From Mactra quadrangularis (lineage: Eukaryota > Mollusca > Bivalvia > Venerida > Mactridae), in NCBI GenBank assembly GCA_025267735.1, contig CM046304.1:16554001-16618000 (forward strand): 64,000 nucleotides of DNA, read 5' to 3'. The notes under the pieces were generated by a model. That model was given only the letters and a program-made list of their open reading frames with translations. It was not told the DNA's origin and searched no databases. Both the position numbers and the translations under genes were made by a program. Of the stretch, positions 50,901 through 53,894 are shown piece after piece. Every line of letters begins with the position of its first letter. Position 1 is the stretch's first letter.

Positions 50901-53894
50901 GGTGACCTTTTTCATCATAATATTTATGACAAAATTGTTATGATACGTAACTTGTTTACATCGTCTACGTCACGCAATTTGAAATAAGCCGTCCAATCGC
51001 AGACTGTGAATAATACCGCTGTTAAATTAGCTTGCAAACCTTGGTCTTAAAAATAGAAATTACAAAATCAAAATGTTATTAATAGTGTTTCGTCTAGATG
51101 AAAGCTACGCATTGATTGGTCGACACAAAGTTCATCTCGACGTGACCTTCCACGCAGACAGTAGAAATCCTGTACGACAATGCTCTACAGGATATCTGTT
51201 TAATGAGATTGACTCCTATATACCTCACAAAATTTTTTTGGGGGAATAATAAGCTTTTTTCTACAGTCAGTGTAATTGACTTCATCTCTCATGACTCATA
51301 CATCAAAAACAACAAACTTTATTACTACAAGGTCTCCAGTGCTTGCAACATAATTAGGCATAAATAATTACCTGACTTTTTTTACACTTTTAATATAATC
51401 ATTACTTGTTTCACTCATCTTGAATTAATTCAACTTAAAACTTCAAAGTAAATCTAGAGAAATCAAATCACTTTATTTAAATTTAAAATTACTACACTTC
51501 ACAAGTTTCATTGCTCCATACTGCTATCACCATTGCTTAAACACTAATAAATTATCTGAATTAAACAAATCCATTAAACTGTTAAGTTCAATGCCAATGA
51601 TGGAACATTTGTGCAATGCGCAAGTGACAAACTTAGTATTCAAAAATTAAAAGTAAAATATTATGGTTGCTCATCCATGTTGATAAATATTCAAAATCCA
51701 TTTAACTGTTAAATTCAAGGCCAATGATGGAACATTTGTGCAATGCGCAAGTGAAAAACTGAATACTCAAGAATTTAAGAAAATTTATAGTTGCTCGTCT
51801 AAGTTGAACAATATTCAAAATCCATACGGAATATGGTCCTTATTATGCATCTGAATTAAAGCAGTTCTTGTAAAATTACAAGAGAAATGATCAAATAGTG
51901 GCACTGATGCTAGGACCAGCTCATTCACTGATTTCAACTTAAATATCGAATTTTCTAAAATTCTTAAAATTGTACATCTACAGAAAATTTTTGGAAGCAC
52001 TAAACCAATGCTCCAATAATGTACACTTTAGTGCTTCTCAAAATACAACTGCCAAAGATGATGACTATAAGCATAAAACTACTGCATTAGTAATGGCAGA
52101 GACAAAGAAAACATATCTAATTTCTTGGTAACGGTTCATACATTTTTAGTGCATTTTTTATGACATTTATCTTATATATTTCTCGTTTTCTGTAGGTTAG
52201 TTTGTTGTAAACTATTACAAATTCATTTTCTAAACACAATTCCAGACACTGACAGGTAATTTCAAAACATCAAATAAATTAACAAAATCAGCATAATGAC
52301 TCAAACGAGTAAGCATAAATTCACATAATAACACAAAAATCCAGCACTAAATAGAATGTTACTCCTCATAGCATCAAAGTCAGTACTAAAATAGACTGTG
52401 AAATAAAATATTCATGACAAAAAGAGAGAAATCTCCCATATTATCATTCACTCTCACTCTTATATTCCCCACACACTCTTTCTTGTACTTTAACTAAAGC
52501 TATAGTTCACTTACTCTTCTAGCACTCTAACTCTCTCTTGCCATATACAATCACATAAAATATGCATCAATTTTGATCAAACAAAGTCATTATAGCCAAT
52601 CAACCCATAAAATGATACTTAACAATGTTTCTATTTAACCACGAACATGAATATAGAGATGTGTGTGATTAAACCAAAACCAAACAACATAAAGATGTAT
52701 CCATACACTTGTACTAGTTTGATTTTTAATGGTTTACAAGTTGAAACAAGAGTCCTATGAACACAAGATGTTTGACATTTCTGACTTTTCAATTAATAAA
52801 ATTGATATTAAAAATGATTTTAATGGTTTGTCAATATGCACAATGTATGACTTCTTAATACTAATATTTTATGTAGAAATTGTTGTATAATAAAAAGTCT
52901 TTAAGGCTTTCAGGGAAAAATTAGTTATCTTGACATTGTTAAACGATTGGATACACAAACCTTTACATTAATCCTTGAACATTTTTATCTTGGCCTTAAA
53001 ATATACTTTTTACTGCATAAGATTAAAAGGCAACTATGTGCATACTTCCATCATTAACTGACAACTGCCCCACATGAATTGGAATCAGTGGTTACGGATG
53101 GAGAATGACCATAGAAATTATTCAGTGACCATGCTTTAAGAAAGTATGTCCCACCTGAGAATCAAACCTACAATACCTCTATCAGAAGACTTGTATGCTA
53201 CTGACTGAGCTAGCTAATGGTAGCTACAACACAACTGTTATAAACCTGAATAATGTAATTTGAAGACTTTTCGACCTCCAATGCAGCTACAAATAATAGT
53301 TGAGTTTTCATTGGAGGGTGTGACCTGCTCTAAAACCAAGAATTCATTTGGAATTAAAAATCTCTTAGGCAGTCACAACCACAAACCCAAAGCCCAGGAC
53401 TAGTGAAAATTAATTCGGGATACCAAAATTAGTTATTTTAAATAATCCAGCAAGTTGATTACTTTGCACTTATAATGATTAAAAATTAAACATAATATAT
53501 CGGGCTAGTGATTCAGAAAATTTAAGGTGACAACTGATCCTAAAGTCCATTTGACCAATACAACAGCAGCATAAATTTACATATAAGCAAAGTATGATTC
53601 TTAAAATATTTAGTGACTTTTCTATAGCAGAATAACATGATGCAGTCCCTTTTCTCTCCTCCTTGCTTTTTTTTCTCCTACCCATGCAGAAATAACTACT
53701 TTAAAACATTAAACCATCTAAGGCACCCTGACCCTTTGGTCTGCCTTCTGGCCCTTTTATGAGTTCTCAAATAATCACTTCAATAATCCAAGTAAACTTT
53801 ACCTGTCAGAGTAATCCATTCTTGCTGAAGACAAAGGAAGTCCAACCCGACAACATTTATATGATCGACCATGTTTTATTACATTGACACTCAT
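5855..53894 (-). CDS. Rod-containing lamin-tail-domain protein (LMNTD1/2-like intermediate filament protein), whole split gene
   Basis: Seen: exons at 53803-53894 or 51372-51418, then 48667-48815, 46562-47363, 45838-45927, 44680-44865, 44079-44358, 43187-43312, 42656-42876, 34168-34242, 30508-30767, 29650-29787, 28392-28608, 27675-27845, 22769-22844, 19395-19625, 18284-18371, 17593-17686, 13403-13575, 12412-12527 and 5855-5959. All have GT/AG borders and matching phases, giving 3645 nt (1214 aa) with exon 1b or 1229 aa with exon 1a. The rod opens with QEKQDLQLLNDRF and closes with LKAEIEAMKMLLEEEEKR, the two conserved IF ends. Rod length (about 360) and the long coil 1B match lamins and protostome IFs, not vertebrate cytoplasmic IFs. 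The LTD contains GKFIRLFN, FRFPPRTKF and WKEQQKWGTGP. Known: LTD proteins include lamins, protostome IFs and LMNTD1/2. Inference: the CKPNGQAIAW and YLRREK motifs and the absent CaaX favour LMNTD. It probably forms filaments or a coiled-coil dimer; cellular site unknown. Exact exon edges are unverified by transcripts. Confidence 0.9.
6189..6490. mobile_element. Long palindromic MITE
   Basis: Starts GTTCAATTACCCGAAACGTTCC and ends as its inverse. The arms extend through CATTCGCTGYGAATRATC to ACGATCG and GAAACATYACTCATTGCC, leaving a loop of under 20 bases, so nearly the whole 300 bp can fold on itself. Sits in the intron just upstream of exon 20. A relative is at 21006-21342. Confidence 0.8.
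7317..7402. repeat. Degenerate ATC/ATT microsatellite
   Basis: A run of ATTATC, ATCATT and TTATCA units directly precedes the TIR element at 7407. Confidence 0.7.
7407..7561. mobile_element. Short TIR element (AGGGCTCGACATTAA family)
   Basis: Left end AGGGCTCGACATTAAGGG, right end (reversed) AGGGCTTGACATTGA. The interior shares CTGACAACCTA, TTTGGGTT and CAACTTGTTACTGCTA with copies near 26010-26110, 43396-43559, 44448-44571 and 56608-57079. Short open frames through it recur, but I see no protein family in them. Confidence 0.7.
7791..7892. repeat. Exact 51-bp tandem duplication
   Basis: TGTGCTTGGCCTAAAAATCC and the next 31 bases are repeated immediately at 7842 with no visible difference, so the duplication is recent. 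Confidence 0.9.
8107..8180. repeat. 72-bp fold-back MITE
   Basis: GGATTGCCTGCAAGACTGTA then GTAAG, inverted as CAGTCTTGCAGGCAACC. The same unit occurs at 23213-23285 and 34773-34844. Confidence 0.75.
8530..8818 (-). mobile_element. tRNA-derived SINE, family A
   Basis: Reading the minus strand: tRNA-like head (ACCCAGGTGGGCAGCACTG, box B region GGTTTGAATCC), then the family body (GGTAATACC, AAATTTGAC, GGAAAAGTTTCCTGC, GGTCCAGGAAAGCTAG) and TTGTGTTGACAAGGCA at the 3' end. The next 160 bases (8860-9020) hold a worn partial second copy. Confidence 0.75.
9961..10453 (-). repeat. 80-bp tandem array of a tRNA-like unit, six copies
   Basis: ATTGAACCCA recurs at 9981, 10061, 10141, 10221, 10301 (one change) and 10381, an exact 80-base period with few substitutions. 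On the minus strand each unit reads GCCCCGTTAGCTCAGCTGG ... GGGTTCAATACCC. This gives a perfect pol III box A (TAGCTCAGCTGG) and box B (GGTTCAATACC) 43 bases apart, as in a tRNA. The acceptor arms do not pair, so these are tRNA-derived repeats rather than working tRNA genes. Confidence 0.85.
10735..10860 (-). mobile_element. SINE family A, head part
   Basis: Minus strand: ACCCAGGTCGATAGCGTAGT then TGGTAGCGTGGCAAGATTTG, box B GGGTTCGAATCCCACC, then TTATACCCTTCCATGAAAAT. Ends after GTCAATTTTCC without the usual 3' body. Confidence 0.8.
11958..12221 (+). other. Unassigned 87-codon open frame, probably not a gene
   Basis: The reading frame is open but has repeated TTCAAGG words (at least six between 12056 and 12181), which suggests short internal repetition rather than coding constraint. 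No family recognised. Confidence 0.3.
12412..12527 (-). CDS. Exon 19, Gly/Ser-rich C-terminal tail
   Basis: 116 nt, acceptor TAATTACAG, donor AAAAGT|GTAAGT. Encodes QPYAGGSATRIGSAPLRKYK and GPSGSGNIRGSGAIANKS. The donor is a near-perfect consensus in phase 0 and fits exon 20. If unspliced, the frame adds Val-Ser-Leu and stops at 12400-12402, so a short alternative C-terminus is possible. Confidence 0.85.
12706..12873. mobile_element. MITE, same family as 1859-2025
   Basis: Left end ACAGGAAAGTTCCGCTATTA, right end (reversed) ACAGTAAAGTTCTGCTATTA with the AGACCA continuation. Lies in intron 18, about 180 bases upstream of the exon 19 acceptor. Confidence 0.72.
13403..13575 (-). CDS. Exon 18, C-terminal tail
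   Basis: 173 nt, acceptor TGTTTACAG, donor ACCAG|GTAATT. Encodes EKQSPPSLSAQKHPHGSSPS and HPHTGQPRPFAYGNDNSSVN, a His/Pro/Ser/Asn-rich disordered stretch. The pearl-like element in intron 17 starts only about 45 bases upstream of the acceptor. Confidence 0.88.
13622..17036. mobile_element. Pearl-like non-autonomous element with a 147-bp tandem core
   Basis: Left edge GGGCGGGGCATTATACGCCCG, right edge AAAACGGGCGTATAA, so the borders are inverse to each other. The core holds about 18 units of about 147 bases, most with TGTGACCTTGACCTTTGACC followed by CAGGGGCCCC. Longer hybrid units carrying GTTTCATTGTTTGCCATTTT recur at 14711, 15354 and 15997, a 643-base higher-order period. The core is followed by (ACGGACAG)n at 16937-16992 and a CCGTTTT-TTC-AAAACGG hairpin. 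Known: bivalve pearl elements have this order of head, tandem units and microsatellite. It fills most of intron 17. The many open frames on its minus strand are repeat shadows. Confidence 0.85.
16937..16992. repeat. (ACGGACAG)n microsatellite
   Basis: Six to seven tandem ACGGACAG units at the 3' side of the pearl-like element. Confidence 0.9.
17593..17686 (-). CDS. Exon 17, C-terminal tail
   Basis: 94 nt, acceptor AGTACTAG, donor AGAAG|GTAATT. Encodes ETGNPVTTQDAVLTEMNVNL and NEPKPEPVYLRR. VYLRR continues with EK in exon 18; YLRREK also appears after the LTD of LMNTD1 in my memory of that family, supporting orthology. Confidence 0.9.
17716..17850. repeat. 36-bp tandem repeat, about 3.5 copies
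   Basis: TTGCATTGAAATATATAGCT then AAAAATACTCAAATAA repeats every 36 bases in intron 16, starting about 30 bases from the exon 17 acceptor. Confidence 0.85.
17995..18272 (-). mobile_element. SINE family B abutting the exon 16 donor
   Basis: Minus strand: GTGCTAGCTCAGTCGATATAGC (box A), GTAGGTTCAAAATCC (box B), ATACCTTCATGGAGCTTGG, then the family body and a CAATGTGTTACAATGGCATT 3' end. The head begins about 10 bases inside intron 16. Confidence 0.8.
18284..18371 (-). CDS. Exon 16, end of the lamin-tail domain
   Basis: 88 nt, acceptor TTTTTTCCAG, donor AACCAG|GTATAG. Encodes AIAWMTAAHRFTKNPYEELS-TSGSPIEQP. AIAW directly after CKPNGQ is the last strand of the LTD. Its donor lies about 12 bases from the tRNA-like head of a SINE. 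Leaves in phase 1. Confidence 0.93.
19058..19331 (-). mobile_element. SINE family A, near full length
   Basis: Minus strand: GCGATAGCACAGTTGGTAGC then GCGACGGGATTTGGAATC, box B GGGTTTGAATCCCACC, GGTTATACCCTTCCATGAAA, GGAGAAGTTTCCGGCCTTGT, GGTCAAGGAAAGCTAGGTTA and TTGACATGGTGTTAAAACC. Adjacent to exon 15's donor (19393). Confidence 0.85.
19395..19625 (-). CDS. Exon 15, core of the lamin-tail domain
   Basis: 231 nt (77 codons), acceptor TACTACAG, donor GGACAG|GTAGGT, phase 0 in and out. Contains GGYMIQQNVGGHPVAVFRFP, then PRTKFNAESTITVWSGSQDP, HQPPKDFVWKEQQKWGTGPE and CTTILCKPNGQ. FRFPP, the TVW strand, and WKEQ-x-x-WG-x-G match the LTD. HQPPxDFxWKEQ and CKPNG are closer to vertebrate LMNTD1 than to lamins (from memory). 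Confidence 0.96.
20261..20560 (-). mobile_element. SINE family B with a small terminal rearrangement
   Basis: Minus strand body TTAACAGTCAAATCCAGAGA, CCTTTCCAGGAGGAGTGAG and GGTGTTAAACCCAACAAAAA. The segment AAAATCATTGGTWGGAGAYAGA appears twice (near 20430 and 20519). Confidence 0.75.
21006..21342. mobile_element. Long palindromic MITE, second copy
   Basis: TIR TAACAG-GTAGC-TGTTCAATTACAC at both ends, then inverted arms with CATTCGCTGCGAATAATCTC and AGTGATGTTTCG / GAAACATCACT around a short centre. Better preserved at the tips than 6189-6490. Lies in intron 14. Confidence 0.82.
22059..22238. mobile_element. MITE with about 30-bp TIRs (TACAGTCAGATCTCGATACAA)
   Basis: TACAGTCAGATATCGATACA then ACGACATC at the left and the inverse GATGTCGTTGTATCGAGAT / CTGACTGTA at the right. 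The interior repeats the same theme (GTCGTTATAACGCATATGTC, ATGTCAGTATAATGAGAATG). Confidence 0.8.
22428..22517. repeat. Fold-back MITE, GGGTTTAGCGCGAAAC family
   Basis: ATATATTGTGGGTTTAGCGC then GAAACAGTTGTAACTCA, with the inverse after a 15-base loop. Nearly perfect hairpin in intron 14. Confidence 0.75.
22769..22844 (-). CDS. Exon 14, first strands of the lamin-tail domain
   Basis: 76 nt, acceptor GCTGGCAG, donor AACAG|GTAAGA. Encodes AVGDIKILEVNQDGKFIRLF-NEGKQ. The pattern I-x-E-V-x-x-x-GKF-(I/V)RL-x-N is the opening of the Ig-fold LTD of lamins and LMNTD proteins. Enters in phase 2, leaves in phase 0. Confidence 0.95.
23213..23285. repeat. 72-bp fold-back MITE
   Basis: GGGTTGCCTGCAAGACTGTA / TACAGTCTTGTGGACAACCC with loop GTGCATTGCGTTAAAGAGC. 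Confidence 0.8.
23988..24175. repeat. About 30-bp tandem repeat, six copies
   Basis: AATAACTTTCAAATATGAAT then TTTTCACTTAA recurs with small length changes, in intron 13. Confidence 0.8.
24605..25195. repeat. Degenerate tandem array with a fold-back element inserted
   Basis: ACAAAGGGAGACAACCCAAA-type words occur about every 50-60 bases with intervening AAGTTTATAGAATT. The array is interrupted at 24775-24914 by a palindromic element and continues after it. Confidence 0.7.
24775..24914. mobile_element. Palindromic MITE (GGGCACGTTCCGCAAGGA)
   Basis: GGGGCACGTTCCGCAAGGAT then ATCGCTAGCTAGCGATTCGTCC and GGTACC, inverted at the right end as AATCGCTAGCTAGCGATTTC and CTTGCAGAACGTGCCC. The arms themselves contain the palindrome ATCGCTAGCTAGCGAT. 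Confidence 0.88.
25656..25892. mobile_element. TIR element CGTTTTTTCTCAACTGTCAAA, copy 1
   Basis: Ends CGTTTTTTCTCAACTGTCAA and (reversed) CGTTTTTTCTCAACTGTCAAAGC. The interior (GTGTATTATGATCGAGTA, GCCGTATGATATGTTT) is shared with the copy at 40505-40738. Confidence 0.8.
27261..27520 (+). mobile_element. Hairpin-ended short element, copy 1 (pearl/Helitron-like layout)
   Basis: AACAAGTAAATCTGTGAGCT opens it, with GATACCCCCGCC near the 5' side. An ACGGACGGACGCACGGAC microsatellite comes before the end. The 3' end is a strong hairpin, TACCCCCCTCTTC TTC GAAGCGGGGGTA. Almost identical to 32956-33228 and 55628-55902 in the same orientation. Confidence 0.85.
27675..27845 (-). CDS. Exon 13, last linker exon before the LTD
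   Basis: 171 nt, acceptor GATATTTCAG, donor ATCTAG|GTAAGT. Encodes LENLVQFQNDDGVKTTDRSE and ...PTSSVFHDYTTSTS. Length is divisible by three and phase is 2 in and out, so it could be a cassette exon. Followed by a 4.8-kb intron. Confidence 0.88.
28120..28350 (-). mobile_element. Worn SINE family A copy
   Basis: Minus strand recognisable words: GGTAGGTACACTGGGATTGC, GGGTTAGTGTTCAAATTTC (decayed box B), CATACCCTTTCAATATTTGA, GCCAGTGTTGTGGAAGGGTT. Confidence 0.6.
28392..28608 (-). CDS. Exon 12, linker
   Basis: 217 nt, acceptor TTATTACAG, donor GAATT|GTAAGT. Encodes VRPGSSVQVVPTQLGQGKDY, then FDEMFRDLTRETLYTQTRPK and a Pro/Ser/Arg-rich end. The FDEMFRDL piece is the only part of the linker that looks able to form a short helix. 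Confidence 0.9.
29650..29787 (-). CDS. Exon 11, low-complexity linker
   Basis: 138 nt, acceptor ATAATTTCAG, donor CTCCAG|GTAATA, phase 1 in and out. Encodes EPIDYIGTTTKYTYETSPSL and NRLQIDSPTRMSPRAIGPIT, with several SP sites and Arg-Ser pairs. Skipping would keep frame. Confidence 0.88.
30508..30767 (-). CDS. Exon 10, low-complexity linker
   Basis: 260 nt, acceptor TATTTTCAG, donor CAAG|GTAACT. Encodes LQLPLSPSSHQQPLTYSTN onwards with a Gln run (TLQQQQPEY) and many Ser, Thr and Pro, ending LPSVSEQ. No domain recognised; probably disordered. Leaves in phase 1. Confidence 0.88.
30790..31115 (+). repeat. Dispersed repeat, copy beside exon 10
   Basis: TGTGAAAAACCACATTAAAGCC, CATAATAAAGCCAGGTACAT, GAAGTTTCATAAAGATCTGA and CAATAAATGGCAGAGATATA are shared with 42905-43160 and in part with 31655-31860. 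Confidence 0.7.
31655..31860 (+). repeat. Dispersed repeat, third copy
   Basis: AGAGTTGTGGTTACTTTCTT, GATCTGACAATAAATGGCAG and GACACCGGACACCTGC, as in 30790-31115, with a shortened middle. Confidence 0.65.
32032..32749. mobile_element. 718-bp TIR element carrying tRNA-like sequences
   Basis: About 40-bp TIRs: TATTGTACGATTATATTGAA then CTGTCCGATTGCATAA at the left, exact inverse at the right. Inside, 32182-32252 reads like a tRNA (GTGGTCGAGTGGTAAAACGG, GGGTTCGAATCCCGA, then a T run). The inverse strand around 32535-32615 has a second weaker one. The acceptor stem of the first does not pair. Confidence 0.75.
32956..33228 (+). mobile_element. Hairpin-ended short element, copy 2
   Basis: Same as 27261-27520 except for a longer GGACGCACGCACGGACGCAC microsatellite and a few substitutions. 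Confidence 0.88.
34000..34078. repeat. Fold-back MITE, GGGCTTAACACAAAAC family
   Basis: GTGGGCTTAACACAAAACGG and TCATAACTCA are followed by GAGTAATGACTGCTTTGCGC and TAAGCCCA. Same family as 22428-22517; about 90 bases from the exon 9 donor. Confidence 0.65.
34168..34242 (-). CDS. Exon 9, start of the post-rod linker
   Basis: 75 nt between an AAAG acceptor and a TTAAG|GTAATT donor, phase 2 in and out. Reads RNVIRLAKLRREVCPGDEIV-IKPL. It is basic but not a classical lamin-type NLS. A second acceptor three bases inside (34239) would remove one Arg. It is isolated between introns of 8.4 kb and 3.4 kb. Confidence 0.8.
34773..34844. repeat. 72-bp fold-back MITE
   Basis: GGGTTGCTCGCAAGGCATAG / CTACAGTCTTGCGGGCAACCC. 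Loop sequence is in the opposite orientation to the other two copies. Confidence 0.75.
36484..36705 (+). mobile_element. SINE family B, internally shortened
   Basis: Head CCCAGGTAGCTCATTTGGTG, then GGGGTCGTAGGTCAGATTTC, CAGTCACTGACGAAAGTATG and a ...GACCTCCGTGATATGACC 3' part. The middle section (GTGGAGCTTGGTCATG) is missing. Confidence 0.75.
37412..37715 (-). mobile_element. SINE family B, full length
   Basis: Minus strand: GCCTGGCTAGCTCAGTTGGT (box A), GGGTTTGATTCCCAGACGG (box B), GGCATACTTTCGTGGAGCC, TGTAGGGCAGTTGTCAGTCA and the CAATGTGTTGCTACGGCTTT end. Confidence 0.85.
38616..38628. repeat. Poly-C tract
   Basis: A run of thirteen C within an otherwise AT-rich intron. Confidence 0.85.
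38720..38905 (+). mobile_element. Worn SINE family B copy
   Basis: AGATTAGCTCAGTAGGTAGC joins directly to GCATACTTTTGTAGTGTTTG, so the box B half of the head is deleted. Then CATGAAATAATTTCTACAGC and GGTTAACAGCTAAATCC. Confidence 0.65.
39452..39750 (+). mobile_element. SINE family B, full length
   Basis: GCTTGGCTAGCTCAGTCAAT, GTGGGTTCGATTTC, GGGCATACTTTTGCAGAGTT, GTAGGGCAGTTGTCAGTCAC and TGGTGTTAAACCCAACCATA. Confidence 0.82.
40260..40455 (-). mobile_element. Another tRNA-headed repeat (SINE-like)
   Basis: Minus strand: AGCAGTCCTCCAGTGGTACA, then GGGTCCCAGGTTCAAACCC (box B-like) and GGGGCACCACTTATTC. The body differs from families A and B. A related head may lie at 17140-17280. Confidence 0.5.
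40505..40738. mobile_element. TIR element CGTTTTTTCTCAACTGTCAAA, copy 2
   Basis: Same length, ends and interior as 25656-25892 with scattered substitutions; lies in intron 8. Confidence 0.8.
42656..42876 (-). CDS. Exon 8, end of coil 2 with the rod-end motif
   Basis: 221 nt, acceptor TTATTTCAG, donor AAAAGAG|GTAGGT. Encodes IMTLEHQRSTVEDLIRQERV and ends LHLPLKAEIEAMKMLLEEEE-KR. The last part is the IF rod-end signature (lamins have LDMEIHAYRKLLEGEEERL), with Met replacing the usual Tyr before R/K-LL. Ends in phase 2. Confidence 0.96.
42905..43160 (+). repeat. Dispersed repeat, copy beside exon 8
   Basis: CAGTGAAAACCACATTAAGGCC then AGAGTTGCGGTTACTTTC, GAAGTTTCGTAAAGATCTGA and CAATAAATGGCAGAAATATA. 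It begins about 30 bases from the exon 8 acceptor and ends about 25 bases from the exon 7 donor, filling intron 7. Confidence 0.72.
43187..43312 (-). CDS. Exon 7, coil 2 (exactly 42 codons)
   Basis: 126 nt, acceptor AATTTCAG, donor GGACAG|GTAATA, phase 0 on both sides. Encodes LSALKCQMDNDASTIERLSS and ...IGELHAKIRNLEGQ. The length is six heptads, so skipping would keep both the reading frame and the coiled-coil register. Confidence 0.9.
43396..43559. mobile_element. Short TIR element, AGGGCTCGACATTAA family
   Basis: Diverged ends CAGGGCCTCAACCTTTAAGG and AAAATTGAGCCCTG, with interior ATTTGGTTTCAAGCAACTTG. Lies in intron 6 between the exon 7 acceptor and the exon 6 donor. Confidence 0.55.
43851..43923. 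repeat. Small palindromic element
   Basis: ATTCTCGT ... ACGAGAAT at the tips around a perfect inner palindrome CAAGATTCTCGAT / ATCGAGAATCTTG. Confidence 0.75.
44079..44358 (-). CDS. Exon 6, end of coil 1B, linker and start of coil 2
   Basis: 280 nt, acceptor CTATTCACAG, donor AGAAAT|GTAAGT. Residues about 425-518. Begins AEQESLLRTEADDRCHSLT and KKLEFNEQ. A heptad break around QMAKNDVAIPDI probably marks linker L12, and ILKQVREQAQFELKRYQMES begins coil 2 in the way lamins read LRAQHEDQVEQYKKE. Ends in phase 0. Confidence 0.93.
44680..44865 (-). CDS. Exon 5, coil 1B
   Basis: 186 nt, acceptor TCTATTATAG, donor GAGAAG|GTAGGT. Encodes LAAEIDKNHRLIDDLNQLQ to LQREMDKIIRENEEHKR. With exons 4 and 6 the distance from YEREL to KKLEFNEQ equals that in lamins (within one residue, by memory of lamin A). 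Coil 1B therefore carries the six extra heptads that vertebrate cytoplasmic IFs have lost. Confidence 0.93.
45262..45665. repeat. About 400-bp intronic repeat, forward copy of an inverted pair
   Basis: GTCAATCTCCGTACAC at the left and GGTTTTAATCAGATTG at the right. The interior includes GACGTAGACGATGTAAACAA and AAAGGTCACCTGAACGTGACC. The reverse complement lies at 50817-51220 with about nine in ten bases matching by eye. In intron 4. Confidence 0.82.
45838..45927 (-). CDS. Exon 4, coil 1B
   Basis: 90 nt, acceptor TTATTTCAG, donor ACAAG|GTAAGA, phase 2 in and out. Encodes QELNASNREKSNYQLQ and CEKNKSAAIDFET, a heptad-patterned segment continuing coil 1B. Confidence 0.9.
46262..46530 (+). mobile_element. 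Worn SINE family A copy next to exon 3
   Basis: ACCCAGGTCTGTAGAGTATC, GGGTTCTAATCCCATC (box B), CCTTCCAAGAAAATTTGATA, CCTGCCTTGTGGAAAGATAG and CCAAGGAAAGCTAGGTTATG. Ends about 30 bases from the exon 3 donor. Confidence 0.72.
46562..47363 (-). CDS. Exon 3, head domain, coil 1A and start of coil 1B
   Basis: 802 nt, the largest exon; acceptor TATTCTAG, donor ATCAG|GTAAGA. Residues 66-333. The first 190 are a Ser/Thr/Asn/Gln-rich head with SP and TP sites (FPLTPSTTG, IRISPSKSS, AVSSPDRN). From residue 256 the sequence reads MSYYTTDVISPISSARKQEK, then DLQLLNDRFTTYIQKVRLLS. This is the conserved start of an IF rod, preceded by an SP site at the place where lamins carry a mitotic CDK site. The exon ends in ...LYERELDVI, the start of coil 1B. 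The internal Met at 46794 is not the start, because the frame continues unbroken upstream. Confidence 0.95.
47918..48226 (+). mobile_element. SINE family B, best-preserved copy
   Basis: tRNA head ACAGCTCAGTTGGTAGCACG with box B GTGGGTTCGATTCC. The body is GGCATACTTTCGTGGAGCTT ... GTAGGGCAGTTATCAGTCAC ... GAGTGAGTAGGTTGAATGAC and the end is CGTTAAACCCAACAAACAAA with an (AAAC)n tail. Confidence 0.9.
48335..48640 (-). mobile_element. SINE family B
   Basis: Minus strand copy about 110 bases from the plus-strand copy 47918-48226, forming an inverted SINE pair just downstream of exon 2. CAACCTGGCTAGCTAAGGAC head, AACAGCTAAATCCAGAGATC body. Confidence 0.8.
48667..48815 (-). CDS. Exon 2, head domain
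   Basis: 149 nt, acceptor ATTTCAG, donor AAAAG|GTAACT. Residues about 16-66 include ELEEQALRSPSRLGYSEDIP and IVENWENNSQDSNRED. Enters in phase 2 and leaves in phase 1, so all three upstream candidates can splice to it. The RSPSRLGYS stretch contains a Ser-Pro phospho-acceptor candidate. Confidence 0.85.
48898..49108. mobile_element. Mariner-like MITE
   Basis: TACGAGGGTTGATACATAAG then TTCGTATAAT at the left; the right end reversed reads TACGAGGGTTGATCCAAAAG then TTCGTATAATC. TA flanks both ends. No transposase remains. Confidence 0.82.
50258..50542. mobile_element. hAT-type MITE with exact 8-bp target duplication
   Basis: Ends TAGGGCTGTCACGATA / TATCGTGACAGCCCTA. ATAAATAC at 50250-50257 is repeated exactly at 50543-50550. 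The interior has further inverted stretches (GTACCGGTATTTGGC, ATATATTGTGGTAC). Confidence 0.92.
50817..51220. repeat. About 400-bp intronic repeat, inverted copy
   Basis: CAATCTGATTAAAACCCGAT begins it and GAGATTGACTCC ends it; the opposite orientation of 45262-45665. In the intron between exons 1b and 2. Confidence 0.82.
51372..51418 (-). CDS. Alternative first coding exon 1b
   Basis: An ATG at 51416-51418 in the context TTCAAGATGAG encodes MSETSNDYIKSVKKV and ends GTCAG|GTAATT in phase 2. Joined to exon 2 it gives ...KKVRFSNNKELEEQ. No good acceptor is visible just upstream, so it is read as a first exon. A T/A-rich TTTAAATAAAG lies about 60-70 bases upstream on the minus strand and could serve as a TATA-like element (weak). 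Confidence 0.7.
51571..51828. repeat. 127-bp tandem duplication upstream of exon 1b
   Basis: CCATTAAACTGTTAAGTTCA ... ATGATGGAACATTTGTGCAA, then TGCGCAAGTGA, recurs 127 bases later with modest divergence, 150-410 bases upstream of the exon 1b ATG. Confidence 0.85.
53030..53220 (-). mobile_element. SINE family B, 3' truncated
   Basis: Minus strand TAGCTCAGTCAGTAGCATAC, TGTAGGTTTGATTCTCAGG, GACATACTTTCTTAAAGCAT and GGGGCAGTTGTCAGTTAATG; the 3' body is missing. Confidence 0.75.
53803..53894 (-). CDS. Alternative first coding exon 1a
   Basis: An ATG at 53892-53894 opens 30 codons plus two bases, reading MSVNVIKHGRSYKCCRVG through to MDYSD, and ends at CAG|GTAAAG. The phase-2 end (AG) plus the first A of exon 2 gives Arg, then FSNNKELEE. 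A second in-frame ATG lies near the end (MDYSD), so either could start translation. It competes with exon 1b, which has the same phase, implying two promoters for one protein body. Confidence 0.65.

Noticed and set aside
5855..51418. Gene called as a nuclear lamin
   Set aside because: Rod and LTD would fit, but there is no CaaX box, no evident NLS after the rod, the linker is far too long and the LTD motifs are closer to LMNTD1.
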